Positions 1 to 7,976 of a DNA stretch of 9,490 nt are shown piece after piece. Source of the stretch: Betaproteobacteria bacterium (GTDB taxonomy: Bacteria; Pseudomonadota; Gammaproteobacteria; Burkholderiales; Burkholderiaceae_D); contig JAATFN010000024.1 of assembly GCA_015655165.1 (NCBI GenBank), forward strand, positions 1 to 9,490. Reading direction: 5' to 3'. Position 1 is the first letter of the stretch, and every line of letters begins with the position of its first letter. The notes under the pieces are model-generated. The model was not told the DNA's origin. It saw nothing but the letters and a program-made list of their open reading frames with translations, and made no database searches. The position numbers were made by a program, and so were the translations under genes.

Positions 1-164
1 ACCAGTTTCCACGCAAGACCGGATGCTTGTACTGCGCGTAAGGTGTGCTGTAAAACGGGTATGCCATCTAATGGTGCTGCCAGCTTGTTCATGCTGGCGC
101 CTGACGCCCGAAAGCGGGTAGCTTTGCCGGACGCCAGAATGAGAACGACGGGTGTGTTAATCAT
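1..164 (-). CDS. MobA/MocA-like nucleotidyltransferase, N-terminal part (runs off window)
   Basis: Only the first 54 codons are visible. They contain a Rossmann-type nucleotide-binding start: the hydrophobic strand VVLILASG (residues 6-13), then T-R-F (16-18), N-K-L (26-28) and P-L-D-G-I-P-V-L (31-38). This is the LAxGxxxR...K signature of MobA-like NTP transferases, and a serine replaces the usual second alanine or glycine of the loop. Beside a molybdenum hydroxylase operon, the likely role is MocA-type cytidylyl transfer (Mo-molybdopterin plus CTP giving the cytosine dinucleotide cofactor) in the cytoplasm; MobA-type guanylyl transfer cannot be excluded. It lies 175 bases downstream of the nicB-like gene on the same strand, with no clear terminator hairpin between, so it may be co-transcribed. 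The start is uncertain: no strong Shine-Dalgarno precedes this ATG, and an in-frame ATG at 195-197 would add 11 residues. Confidence 0.72.
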   Translation of the reverse strand, partial: MINTPVVLILASGKATRFRASGASMNKLAAPLDGIPVLQHTLRAVQASGLAWKL

Positions 165-339
165 AGTTCGGAAAAAGGTGGTTCCATAACGCTGCATGAT
201 GAATACATGTCTTGTCCAGAAGTCGTACTCATCACACGGCACATCAAATAAAACGTCTACGATTGATCATGACAATTTCTGTTGCTCTTTCTCTTTGCAT
301 CAACAACTTACCTGTCTGTGCAAACGCATTGGCAGGGAA

Positions 340-3264
340 CTAATGACTTTTGTCAGCCCGTAGTTTCGTCAAGCTGCTGTCGATATCTTTCCATGCCGGT
401 TTGTCCGGTGCATAGGTTGTGCGCAGATAGGTCACTAACTCTACCATTTGTGTATCGCTAAAGCTATCGGCAAAGCCTGGCATATAGCCAAGATCAGAAT
501 TGGCGGGCTCGCGGATACCGTGCAGGATGACATTGATCAGATTGTCTGGTGTGTCGCTGTGCACATTGGTGTTGACAGCCAATGACGGACGCACACCGAA
601 CAGCGTCGGACCGGTGCCCGCCAGATGACATGCTGCGCAGGCTCCCTGGAACAGTTTCTTGCCGGCCATGCCGGTTGCAACAGTTTGCGCGGTACTGGTT
701 ACAGCCACGGTTGGTACTGCAACCGGTGCCGGTTGCGGGATAGGCGCGGATTCGGGTGGCAGATTAAACGAGGCCAGATAATGCGCCATCGCTCGTACGT
801 CATCGCTCGGCAATTGTGCAAGGCCAGCGACAACGGGTGCCATGGGACCCGCCGCGGTACCGTGCCGTGCCGAAAAACCGGTACGTAGGTACGTGAACAA
901 TTCCTCTTCATCCCAGGGGATTGGTGCTTTGGACAGAGACGTCAACGCAGGTGCTTCCCAGTCATCAACCGTACCGCCTGTCAGGTAACTGCGCCCGTTT
1001 TTTTCTGCGCCAAGCATGTTGCGTGGCGAGTGGCATGCACTACAGTGACCTGCACCTTCGACCAGATAGGCACCGCGATTCCACAGTAGCGAGCGATCAG
1101 GTTCCGGCTGGAATACGTCGGGTTTGTGAAATAACATGTTCCAGCCTGATAACAGCGGGCGTATGTTAAACGGAAACGTTAAATCCGATTCGGGGATCTT
1201 GCTTTCTATTGCCGGTTGCGCCATCAGGTAGGCATACAGTGCTTGCATGTCGGCATCGGTAATTTTTGCAAATGCCGTGTAAGGAAAGGCCGGATAAAGG
1301 TTGCGACCATCACGGTGGATACCTTCCCGCAAAGAGCGTTCAAACGCAGCATAAGACCAATTTCCAATACCGGTGTTCACATCGGGGGTGATGTTCGTGC
1401 TGTAGATGGTGCCGAACGGTGTTTGCAGCGGGTGACCACCGGCATTGGGTGTTCCGCCGTTAGGCGCTGTGTGGCAGACAACACAGTCGCCGGCCAATGC
1501 GACCAAGCGTCCGCGTTCGATGGTTGCTGCCGAATACAAATTCGGGTCGGGGGGGGCGACCGGTGCGATGGCCGAGCGCCAGGGCAGTGCCAGTGTCAGC
1601 GTTGTACCCAGTACGGCAACTGCGCTACCTAACCAGCCATATTTTTTAAAACGTCGCCAACCTTGTGGTTGGGGATTGTTTTGTGCTAACGCCAGTTGGA
1701 CTTGCTCACCGGAGAAAGGCACACTACGCAGACGTACGCCGGTGGCGTCATAAATCGCATTGGCTACAGCGGCTGCGGCAGGTAGTGCAAATGCACCACC
1801 TGCTTTGAGTTGCACTGGCTGTTGCGTGCGTTCTACTGCAGGCGTGCCGATGACCTTGACTGCTGTGAGTGCGTTTGTTGCCGATGCTGTGAAGGGCACG
1901 AGCTGATTGTCCTTTGCCCACGTATCAAAACGGCTGTCCGATGTCATGACTTGCGACATTGCCAGCCGGGCTTGCGCATCGAGCAAAGGTTGGCTTGTGC
2001 TGTTGGCGATCCGGTCAAGACCGGAGTGCGTGTTGTCAGACAGATCGTGTCCGGCGACGACGCGCTTGACGCTCAGCTCTCCCGAACTGGTGTCGTATTC
2101 GACATCCGCTACCCAGGCCGCCCAGCTACGCGTGGTATCAGGCTGTTCATGATCGCATGTTGTGGCATAGGCAAAACCGCGTCCTCGCAGCAACGTGGCA
2201 TCGCGCTGGTTGTGTTTGCCATTATCTGTCTGCCAACCCGCGACTTCTGACACCGAACGGATTAACTGTGCACCACGCGCATCTTGCAAGTGTGCCAGGC
2301 GGTATTGCACCGGATCTGCATTTGCCTGTATTGCGAGTTCGTCAATCAAGGATTCGTGTGCGAAAGCCATTGCAGGCAGCGCGATATTGTCGCTACTGCC
2401 GGTACTGCCAATATCGACCTGCATCCAGTCATATGGTGGTGCCAGCAAGGCTGATGGTGTCGAACCGGTATCGGTAATGGCACTGGCAGTTTCCGTTAAC
2501 AGCAGCGCATAAGGCGGCAGTCGTGTCGTGCAATCGATGGTGGCACGATAGTCATACAGTGCGCCGTTGCTATTTGTGTCGGCAGACAATTGTAGTTGTG
2601 TGATGGATGGTGGCAGAGCCGCATGTTCGATCACCAGTGAAACAGGTGCATGGCATTCGTTGGCGAGTAATGCAGCAGCACAAGCGGCATTGCACCCACT
2701 CCAGGCTTCTTGTTCCGAAGTGGCGCTCAACTGGCAGTGTATTGTGATCTGGCTGGGCAAAAGGTGCAGCAATGCGGCGACTTCGATTGCAATGGCACGT
2801 GGGTTGCCATAGGGCAGGTCAATGTGCAGACCATCTTGTGTTGGTGTGGCCAATGCCACGATGCTTGCAGATGGTTCGGCCGATGTTGTTTGCCATTGAA
2901 AGGTGGCGGTCAGTTGTTGTTGATCATCTGGATCAGGATGACCGATACCGCGCTGCAGCAGCGTTTTACGCTGATGTTGGCGCGGTAGATGATGATTGTT
3001 GGCAACCTTGCTCCAGACAATGCGCATGCCGCGCGAGGCTGTCAATGCTGCAGCGTCGCTTGTGGCGATGACGGCAACAAAATGTTTACGTACGACGACG
3101 TGTTGCACACCGTCATGGCGCAGCGCGGCATGGCGATCGATGCGTTGCAAGCGTGCGCCTGTATAGCGTATACCATCCCAGCTAATCGAGGGGGGGAGTG
3201 CCAGACGCGCGTGTAGTCGTTGTTGGTGTTCGGTTGTCGGGTATGGTTTGCGTGTTAAAACCAT
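340..3264 (-). CDS. nicB: NicB-like fusion: N-truncated, degenerate molybdopterin domain + membrane segment + three cytochrome c domains
   Basis: This 974-residue protein should pass electrons from nicotinate hydroxylation to the respiratory chain. Residues 1 to about 525 resemble the molybdopterin-binding region of NicB/isoquinoline oxidoreductase-type subunits, recognisable at E304-S-L-I-D-E-L (304-310) and A-N-A-I-Y-D-A-T-G-V-R (501-511). Residues 542-562 form one hydrophobic segment preceded by R537, R538, K540 and K541. Three haem c motifs follow: CVVCH 594-598, CSACH 741-745 and CAACH 876-880. Likely axial methionines are M808 (GPMAP) for haem 2 and M928 (GYMPGF) for haem 3. The arrangement matches P. 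putida NicB (about 1187 residues, from memory), but about 210 N-terminal residues are missing. The catalytic glutamate of the GxGE-type loop aligns with G490, and the RxPG loop before the FAxES motif is not conserved. The start codon overlaps the nicA stop by one base (TGATG), implying translational coupling. Alternative reading: only the cytochrome part is active. Confidence 0.85.
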   Translation of the reverse strand: MVLTRKPYPTTEHQQRLHARLALPPSISWDGIRYTGARLQRIDRHAALRHDGVQHVVVRKHFVAVIATSDAAALTASRGMRIVWSKVANNHHLPRQHQRKTLLQRGIGHPDPDDQQQLTATFQWQTTSAEPSASIVALATPTQDGLHIDLPYGNPRAIAIEVAALLHLLPSQITIHCQLSATSEQEAWSGCNAACAAALLANECHAPVSLVIEHAALPPSITQLQLSADTNSNGALYDYRATIDCTTRLPPYALLLTETASAITDTGSTPSALLAPPYDWMQVDIGSTGSSDNIALPAMAFAHESLIDELAIQANADPVQYRLAHLQDARGAQLIRSVSEVAGWQTDNGKHNQRDATLLRGRGFAYATTCDHEQPDTTRSWAAWVADVEYDTSSGELSVKRVVAGHDLSDNTHSGLDRIANSTSQPLLDAQARLAMSQVMTSDSRFDTWAKDNQLVPFTASATNALTAVKVIGTPAVERTQQPVQLKAGGAFALPAAAAVANAIYDATGVRLRSVPFSGEQVQLALAQNNPQPQGWRRFKKYGWLGSAVAVLGTTLTLALPWRSAIAPVAPPDPNLYSAATIERGRLVALAGDCVVCHTAPNGGTPNAGGHPLQTPFGTIYSTNITPDVNTGIGNWSYAAFERSLREGIHRDGRNLYPAFPYTAFAKITDADMQALYAYLMAQPAIESKIPESDLTFPFNIRPLLSGWNMLFHKPDVFQPEPDRSLLWNRGAYLVEGAGHCSACHSPRNMLGAEKNGRSYLTGGTVDDWEAPALTSLSKAPIPWDEEELFTYLRTGFSARHGTAAGPMAPVVAGLAQLPSDDVRAMAHYLASFNLPPESAPIPQPAPVAVPTVAVTSTAQTVATGMAGKKLFQGACAACHLAGTGPTLFGVRPSLAVNTNVHSDTPDNLINVILHGIREPANSDLGYMPGFADSFSDTQMVELVTYLRTTYAPDKPAWKDIDSSLTKLRADKSH
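1549..1556 (+). repeat. G8 homopolymer (C8 on the coding strand) inside the nicB-like gene
   Basis: Eight consecutive G on the plus strand fall at codons 570-572 (Ala-Pro-Pro) of the nicB-like gene, in the linker between the membrane segment and the first cytochrome c domain. Slippage here would remove all three haem domains while leaving the upstream part. Whether it varies cannot be judged from one sequence. Confidence 0.9.
3190..3196 (+). repeat. G7 homopolymer (C7 on the coding strand) near the nicB-like start
   Basis: Seven consecutive G on the plus strand lie in codons 23-25 (Leu-Pro-Pro region) of the nicB-like gene. It is a second slippage-prone run in the same gene; both encode proline and may be fortuitous. 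Confidence 0.85.
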
Positions 3265-3749
3265 CAGGTGGCACTCTCACGAACCAATTCGACCGCACGC
3301 AATGCGGCGCGCATGATTTCGATATGTGTGCCGCAGCGGCAAAGATTGAAATCCAGTTCGCAGCGGATTTCCTGCTCGCTCGGATTGGGCGATCGCAGCA
3401 GCAGGGCCTTGATGGTCATGATCATGCCGTTCATGCAATAACCGCATTGTGCTGCTTGTTCCTCGATGAATGCCTGTTGCACGGGGTCCAGGCACCCCGC
3501 TTGTTCCAGTCCCTCTAGCGTAGTGATCGCGCGATCGTTCATGCCTGCTATCGGGATCACGCAAGCGCGTGCGGCGACACCGTCAACCAGTACAGTACAG
3601 GCACCACACTCACCGAGACCACAACCGAATTTGGGTCCGTTAAGACACAAGTCGTTGCGTAGTACGTTCAGTAGTGGTGTGTCAGGTTGCATGTCCAGAG
3701 TCATACTCTGGCCATTGACCTTGACCTTTATAGGGCCGTGGATATGCAT
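3264..3749 (-). CDS. nicA: Nicotinate hydroxylase small subunit, two [2Fe-2S] clusters (NicA)
   Basis: NicA is the iron-sulfur subunit of nicotinate dehydrogenase, relaying electrons from the molybdenum site to the NicB cytochromes. The 161-residue protein is close to P. putida NicA (about 157). Residues 43-51 carry the plant-ferredoxin motif C43-x4-C48-x2-C51, completed by C63. The C-terminal helical domain binds the second cluster through C102-x2-C105 and C137-x-C139. No ligand is missing. The chosen start M-H-I-H-G-P leads straight into the ferredoxin fold. The frame is open upstream to 3965, but that part lies inside nicC in another frame and is unlike NicA. No strong Shine-Dalgarno is seen, which fits coupling to nicC, whose stop is 46 bases upstream. 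The stop overlaps the nicB-like ATG by one base, indicating an operon nicC-nicA-nicB. Confidence 0.93.
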   Translation of the reverse strand: MHIHGPIKVKVNGQSMTLDMQPDTPLLNVLRNDLCLNGPKFGCGLGECGACTVLVDGVAARACVIPIAGMNDRAITTLEGLEQAGCLDPVQQAFIEEQAAQCGYCMNGMIMTIKALLLRSPNPSEQEIRCELDFNLCRCGTHIEIMRAALRAVELVRESAT

Positions 3750-3795
3750 GGTGTTTGGTGCCGACGCGACAAGTTCACTCAGTCTTAAGCATGCT

Positions 3796-5041
<1,246 letters not shown>

Positions 5042-5053
5042 GAGTAATTGACC

Positions 5054-5065
5054 TGAAAATTTTCA
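5054..5065. promoter_or_regulatory. Second type of palindrome, TGAAAATTTTCA
   Basis: A perfect 12-bp palindrome centred about 18 bases upstream of the predicted nicC -35 box. It is unrelated in sequence to the two TATAGTGTRTACAYT sites. Its place suits an activator site or UP-like AT-rich element, but in such AT-rich DNA it could also be chance. Confidence 0.35.
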
Positions 5066-5070
5066 AATAA

Positions 5071-5163
5071 TTTTTTGGCAATCTATTTAATTGTTTTACT
5101 CACTTTTTTGGGGATCAAATGCACTTTTATGGATATTTTTCTTCATTTTTTGGTGCAAAAAAA
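5071..5163. promoter_or_regulatory. Phased A/T tracts, probable intrinsically curved DNA
   Basis: Short A or T runs recur about every helical turn across this stretch. T6 runs lie at 5071-5076, 5104-5109 and 5146-5151, T4 at 5094-5097 and 5124-5127, T5 at 5136-5140, and A7 at 5157-5163, with weaker runs between. Most centres are about 10.5 to 12.5 bp or two turns apart. TTTTTTGG occurs three times (5071, 5104, 5146). Phased A-tracts bend DNA, and this block lies just upstream of the nicE -35 box. Curvature here is inferred. Confidence 0.45.
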
Positions 5164-5180
5164 CTGCTGATAAAAGATGA

Positions 5181-5209
5181 TTGAAAAGGTTAAATATAGT
5201 GTGTACATT
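5181..5209 (+). promoter_or_regulatory. Predicted sigma-70 promoter of nicE-nicD-nicX-nicF
   Basis: TTGAAA (5181-5186) and TACATT (5204-5209) are separated by exactly 17 bases. Transcription would begin near 5216, giving a leader of about 42 bases. The -10 box sits at the same offset inside its operator as in the divergent nicC promoter, which supports both calls. Confidence 0.6.
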
Positions 5210-5210
5210 A
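5195..5210 (+). promoter_or_regulatory. Operator-like site at the nicE promoter
   Basis: TATAGTGTGTACATTA matches the minus-strand reading of the site at 5011-5027 in 13 of its first 15 bases, the two differences being A/G and C/T. The core is an imperfect palindrome. The far edge lies 47 bases before the nicE start codon, against 54 for the nicC site. Matched sites at both promoters predict co-repression by one dimeric regulator, probably a NicR/BpsR-type MarR protein (inference). Confidence 0.62.
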
Positions 5211-5246
5211 CATATTTGGTATGAATTATGAAGACTTAATAGATTC

Positions 5247-5251
5247 AGGAG
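5247..5251 (+). promoter_or_regulatory. Ribosome binding site of nicE
   Basis: AGGAG lies 6 bases before the ATG at 5258-5260 and supports that start. Confidence 0.85.
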
Positions 5252-5257
5252 AAAAGA

Positions 5258-6013
5258 ATGCAACAACGCCTTTACCGGATTGGACAGATTGTCCCAAGCT
5301 CCAATACAACAATGGAAACGGAAATCCCTGCCATGCTGACGGCCCGGCAGGCGATCCGCCCTGAGCGCTTCACATTTCACTCAAGCCGCATGCGCATGAA
5401 AAAAGTCGTCAAGGAAGAATTGGCTGCGATGGATGGCGAGTCGGACCGTTGTGCTGTTGAACTGAGTGATGCCCGTGTGGATGTGCTGGGTTATGCATGT
5501 CTGGTCGCCATCATGGCGATGGGACATGGCTACCATCGCCAGTCCGAGCAGCGTCTGACTGCGCATACTGCCGCGAACGGTGCAAATGCACCGGTGTTGA
5601 CCAGTGCAGGGGCATTGATTGATGCATTGCATGTCATCGGTGCTAAAAAAATCGTGGTTGTGGCACCGTATATGAAACCGTTAACAGAACTGGTGGTGGA
5701 TTACATTCGCCATGAAGGTTTTGAGGTGCTTGATTACCGCGCGCTTGAGATTCCCGACAATCTGGATGTGGGGCGCCACGATCCTGCACTGTTGCCTGCT
5801 ATTGTGGCGCAGATGGATACTAGTGATGTCGATGCGATTGTATTGTCGGCCTGTGTGCAGATGCCGTCATTACCGGTTATTGCACAAGTCGAGGCGATCA
5901 CAGGTAAACCTGTCATTACTGCCGCTGTTGCGACAACCTACGCGATATTGAAGCGTCTTGAACTTGACCGCATTGTGCCGGGTGCCGGCGCATTGTTGTC
6001 CGGTGCGTATTGA
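5258..6013 (+). CDS. nicE: Maleate cis-trans isomerase (NicE)
   Basis: NicE converts maleate to fumarate, the last step of the pathway, without a cofactor, through a cysteine that forms a succinyl-like intermediate. It belongs to the Asp/Glu racemase-like superfamily. The 251-residue protein matches the length of P. putida NicE (about 250). The two catalytic cysteines are present: C81 in GYACLVAIMAMG and C199 in LSACVQMPSL, one residue off the P. putida positions 82 and 200. The N-terminal IGQIVPSSNTTMETE segment is the characteristic substrate-binding loop. A good Shine-Dalgarno fixes the start. It is first in the rightward operon; its stop overlaps the nicD ribosome site and lies 10 bases before the nicD ATG. 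Confidence 0.95.
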   Translation: MQQRLYRIGQIVPSSNTTMETEIPAMLTARQAIRPERFTFHSSRMRMKKVVKEELAAMDGESDRCAVELSDARVDVLGYACLVAIMAMGHGYHRQSEQRLTAHTAANGANAPVLTSAGALIDALHVIGAKKIVVVAPYMKPLTELVVDYIRHEGFEVLDYRALEIPDNLDVGRHDPALLPAIVAQMDTSDVDAIVLSACVQMPSLPVIAQVEAITGKPVITAAVATTYAILKRLELDRIVPGAGALLSGAY

Positions 6014-6017
6014 GGTG
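6012..6017 (+). promoter_or_regulatory. Ribosome binding site deciding the nicD start
   Basis: GAGGTG overlaps the nicE stop codon and sits 6 bases before the ATG at 6024-6026. It supports a short intergenic junction rather than a start inside nicE. Confidence 0.7.
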
Positions 6018-6023
6018 CGGGAT

Positions 6024-6851
6024 ATGAATAGCACATTTCTTTATGGCGCCAACGTCAAGGCCAATGGTATTCGTCAGCATTATCTGCGCTATGGTGGTGT
6101 TGATGGTGAGCGTGCCGGGCGCGATGCTGTCATCATTGTTCCGGGGATCACGAGTCCTGCCGTTACCTGGGGGTTTGTCGGCGAGCGTTTTGGTCGCCAC
6201 TTCGATACGTATGTACTGGATATACGTGGACGTGGTTTGTCATCGGCTTCGGATCAGCTCGATTACAGTCTTGATGCACAAGCCGCTGATGTGATCGCAT
6301 TTGCCATCGAGCTCGGGTTGGAGCGTTACGCCATTGCAGGGCACTCCATGGGCGGACGTATCGGAATACGCGCTGCTGCTTGCCAGCCACGCAATCTGAC
6401 CAAACTGGTCATGATTGATCCGCCGGTGTCAGGACCGGGGCGTCGCCCGTATCCTGCCAAATTGGCATGGTATGTCGACTCGATGAAGTTGGCCCGTGCA
6501 GGTTGCACCTTTGAGCAGATGCGCGAATTTTGTCCGACGTGGACTGATGCACAGTTGTATTTGCGTGCCGAATGGTTACACACCTGTGACGAGCGTGCGG
6601 TGATTGAGAGTTTCGACAGTTTTCATACGGATGATATCCATCGTGATCTGCCGGCACTGAAATTGCCTGTGATGTTAATGCAGGCCGCACGTGGCGATGT
6701 GCTGTTGCCATCAGACATCGATGAGCTACGTGCATGCATGCCGCACTTGGTGGTCAGTCGTGTGAGCAACGCCGGGCATATGATCCCGTGGGATAACGAA
6801 GAAGGTTTTTACGCCGCATTCGGCGATTTCCTTGGAGCGCCGCTACGGTAA
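6024..6851 (+). CDS. nicD: N-formylmaleamate deformylase, alpha/beta hydrolase (NicD)
   Basis: NicD hydrolyses N-formylmaleamate to maleamate and formate in the cytoplasm. The 275-residue protein has the alpha/beta-hydrolase fold: oxyanion region VPGITSPAVTWG (39-50), nucleophile elbow G106-H-S108-M-G, acid D132 in MIDPP, and base H252 in AGHMIPW. These sit a constant seven residues beyond the P. putida triad S101-D125-H245, because the N-terminal part has a small insertion (about 25-33). Conserved NicD stretches include VLDIRGRGLSS (64-74), PPVSGPGRRPYP (133-144) and RAEWLHTC (181-188). The start is placed at 6024 because the family begins at about this point and a ribosome site precedes it; the frame is open upstream into nicE, which is not meaningful. 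Confidence 0.95.
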   Translation: MNSTFLYGANVKANGIRQHYLRYGGVDGERAGRDAVIIVPGITSPAVTWGFVGERFGRHFDTYVLDIRGRGLSSASDQLDYSLDAQAADVIAFAIELGLERYAIAGHSMGGRIGIRAAACQPRNLTKLVMIDPPVSGPGRRPYPAKLAWYVDSMKLARAGCTFEQMREFCPTWTDAQLYLRAEWLHTCDERAVIESFDSFHTDDIHRDLPALKLPVMLMQAARGDVLLPSDIDELRACMPHLVVSRVSNAGHMIPWDNEEGFYAAFGDFLGAPLR

Positions 6852-6884
6852 TGTTTGCATTGGTACGGGAATCATTTTTGGGAA

Positions 6885-6890
6885 AAGGAG
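6885..6890 (+). promoter_or_regulatory. Ribosome binding site deciding the nicX start
   Basis: AAGGAG lies 6 bases before the ATG at 6897-6899. It rules out the longer reading that begins at 6855. Confidence 0.9.
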
Positions 6891-6896
6891 ATTGTA

Positions 6897-7946
6897 ATGG
6901 CAGTCAGTGACTATGATTTAATTGCAGCCTGGAAGCAGGTGTTGACATTGTCGAAACTGGAACCGGGTCAGATTGTGACGGTGTTGACCAGCAGCACAAC
7001 ACATCCTCAAACTTTGTCGACGGCATTAACAGCGGTGACGATGATGGGGGCAATGGTTAACCGTCTTGATCTACCGCCGGTCAATGCAGAAAAAGCCATT
7101 AGCCGGGATTCTCTGGCCTATCTTGGTACGACGCCCTTGACTGGCAACCGTGCTGCGATTGCCGCCTTGAAAGAAAGCGATCTGGTACTCGACTTGATGA
7201 CGTTGCTTTTTTCGCCAGAGCAGCACGAGATTTTATCGACCGGCACGAAAATTTTACTGGCGGTAGAGCCACCCGAAGTACTGGTGCGCATGGTGCCAAG
7301 TGCTGACGATCGTACCCGTGTATCACAAGCCGCAAAACGGTTGGAGCGTGCCAAGCTCATGCATATTATGTCGGACGCCGGCACAGATCTGCGCTGTCAT
7401 TTGGGCGAGTATCCTGTCATCCGTGAATATGGGTTTGTCGATGAGCCAGGACGTTGGGATCACTGGCCAAGCGGCTTTGTATTGACCTGGCCTGACGAGC
7501 GTAAAACCCAGGGCACGTTGGTCATCGACCGCGGTGATATTTTGTTGCCGATGAAGTCCTATGCGCAGGAGCCGATCTATGTCACGGTCGATCAAGGATT
7601 TGTGACCAACATTGAAGGTGGTGTGGATGCGGAATTACTCAGCGAATACATGGCTTCGTTCAATGATCCGCAAGCCTATGCCATGTCGCACATCGGTTGG
7701 GGATTGCAACCGCGCGCGCACTGGTCTACGCTGGCAATGTACGACCGCGAAGCAACCATCGGTATGGATGCACGCGCCTACGAAGGCAATTTCCTGTTTT
7801 CGTTTGGACCTAACAACGAAGCTGGCGGTAGCCGAACTACAGCCTGTCATATTGATATTCCGCTGCGTCATTGTACTGTCAGTCTCGATGGTGAAGCAGT
7901 GGTCAAAGACGGTAAGGTGCTCGATGGTTTCAAATACACGGCGTAA
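6897..7946 (+). CDS. nicX: 2,5-dihydroxypyridine 5,6-dioxygenase (NicX)
   Basis: NicX is a mononuclear Fe(II) extradiol-type dioxygenase that opens 2,5-dihydroxypyridine with O2 to give N-formylmaleamate. The 349-residue protein is the size of P. putida NicX (about 350), and residue numbering agrees. The iron ligands H265 (MSHIGWG), H318 and D320 (ACHID) are present, as are E177 and H189, residues earlier implicated in activity. The fold is that of leucyl-aminopeptidase-like (M29-related) proteins rather than ring-cleavage cupins. It lies 45 bases after nicD and 30 before nicF with strong ribosome sites at both junctions, so it is part of the same operon. Nothing is truncated or unusual. Confidence 0.96.
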   Translation: MAVSDYDLIAAWKQVLTLSKLEPGQIVTVLTSSTTHPQTLSTALTAVTMMGAMVNRLDLPPVNAEKAISRDSLAYLGTTPLTGNRAAIAALKESDLVLDLMTLLFSPEQHEILSTGTKILLAVEPPEVLVRMVPSADDRTRVSQAAKRLERAKLMHIMSDAGTDLRCHLGEYPVIREYGFVDEPGRWDHWPSGFVLTWPDERKTQGTLVIDRGDILLPMKSYAQEPIYVTVDQGFVTNIEGGVDAELLSEYMASFNDPQAYAMSHIGWGLQPRAHWSTLAMYDREATIGMDARAYEGNFLFSFGPNNEAGGSRTTACHIDIPLRHCTVSLDGEAVVKDGKVLDGFKYTA

Positions 7947-7964
7947 CGCACAATCGATGTGTAC

Positions 7965-7970
7965 AGGGAG
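7965..7970 (+). promoter_or_regulatory. Ribosome binding site deciding the nicF start
   Basis: AGGGAG lies 6 bases before the ATG at 7977-7979. The in-frame GTG at 7959, upstream of this site, is therefore not used. Confidence 0.85.
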
Positions 7971-7976
7971 AATGTC

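Noticed and set aside
165..339. Terminator, promoter or small gene between the nicB-like gene and the MocA-like gene
   Set aside because: I saw no stable hairpin with a T-run and no clear promoter. An ATG on the minus strand gives only an eight-residue peptide (MINRRRFI) before a stop; its RRRF is too short to be a Tat signal of anything.
5096..5380. 94-codon minus-strand open frame across the intergenic region and nicE start
   Set aside because: It spans the promoter region and the conserved start of nicE. The Lys/Phe/Leu-rich part only reflects AT-rich DNA.
7951..7970. ATGTGTACA between nicX and nicF as a third operator
   Set aside because: It shares only the GTGTACA core with the real pair, lacks the TATA flank and any promoter, and lies at the nicF ribosome site.
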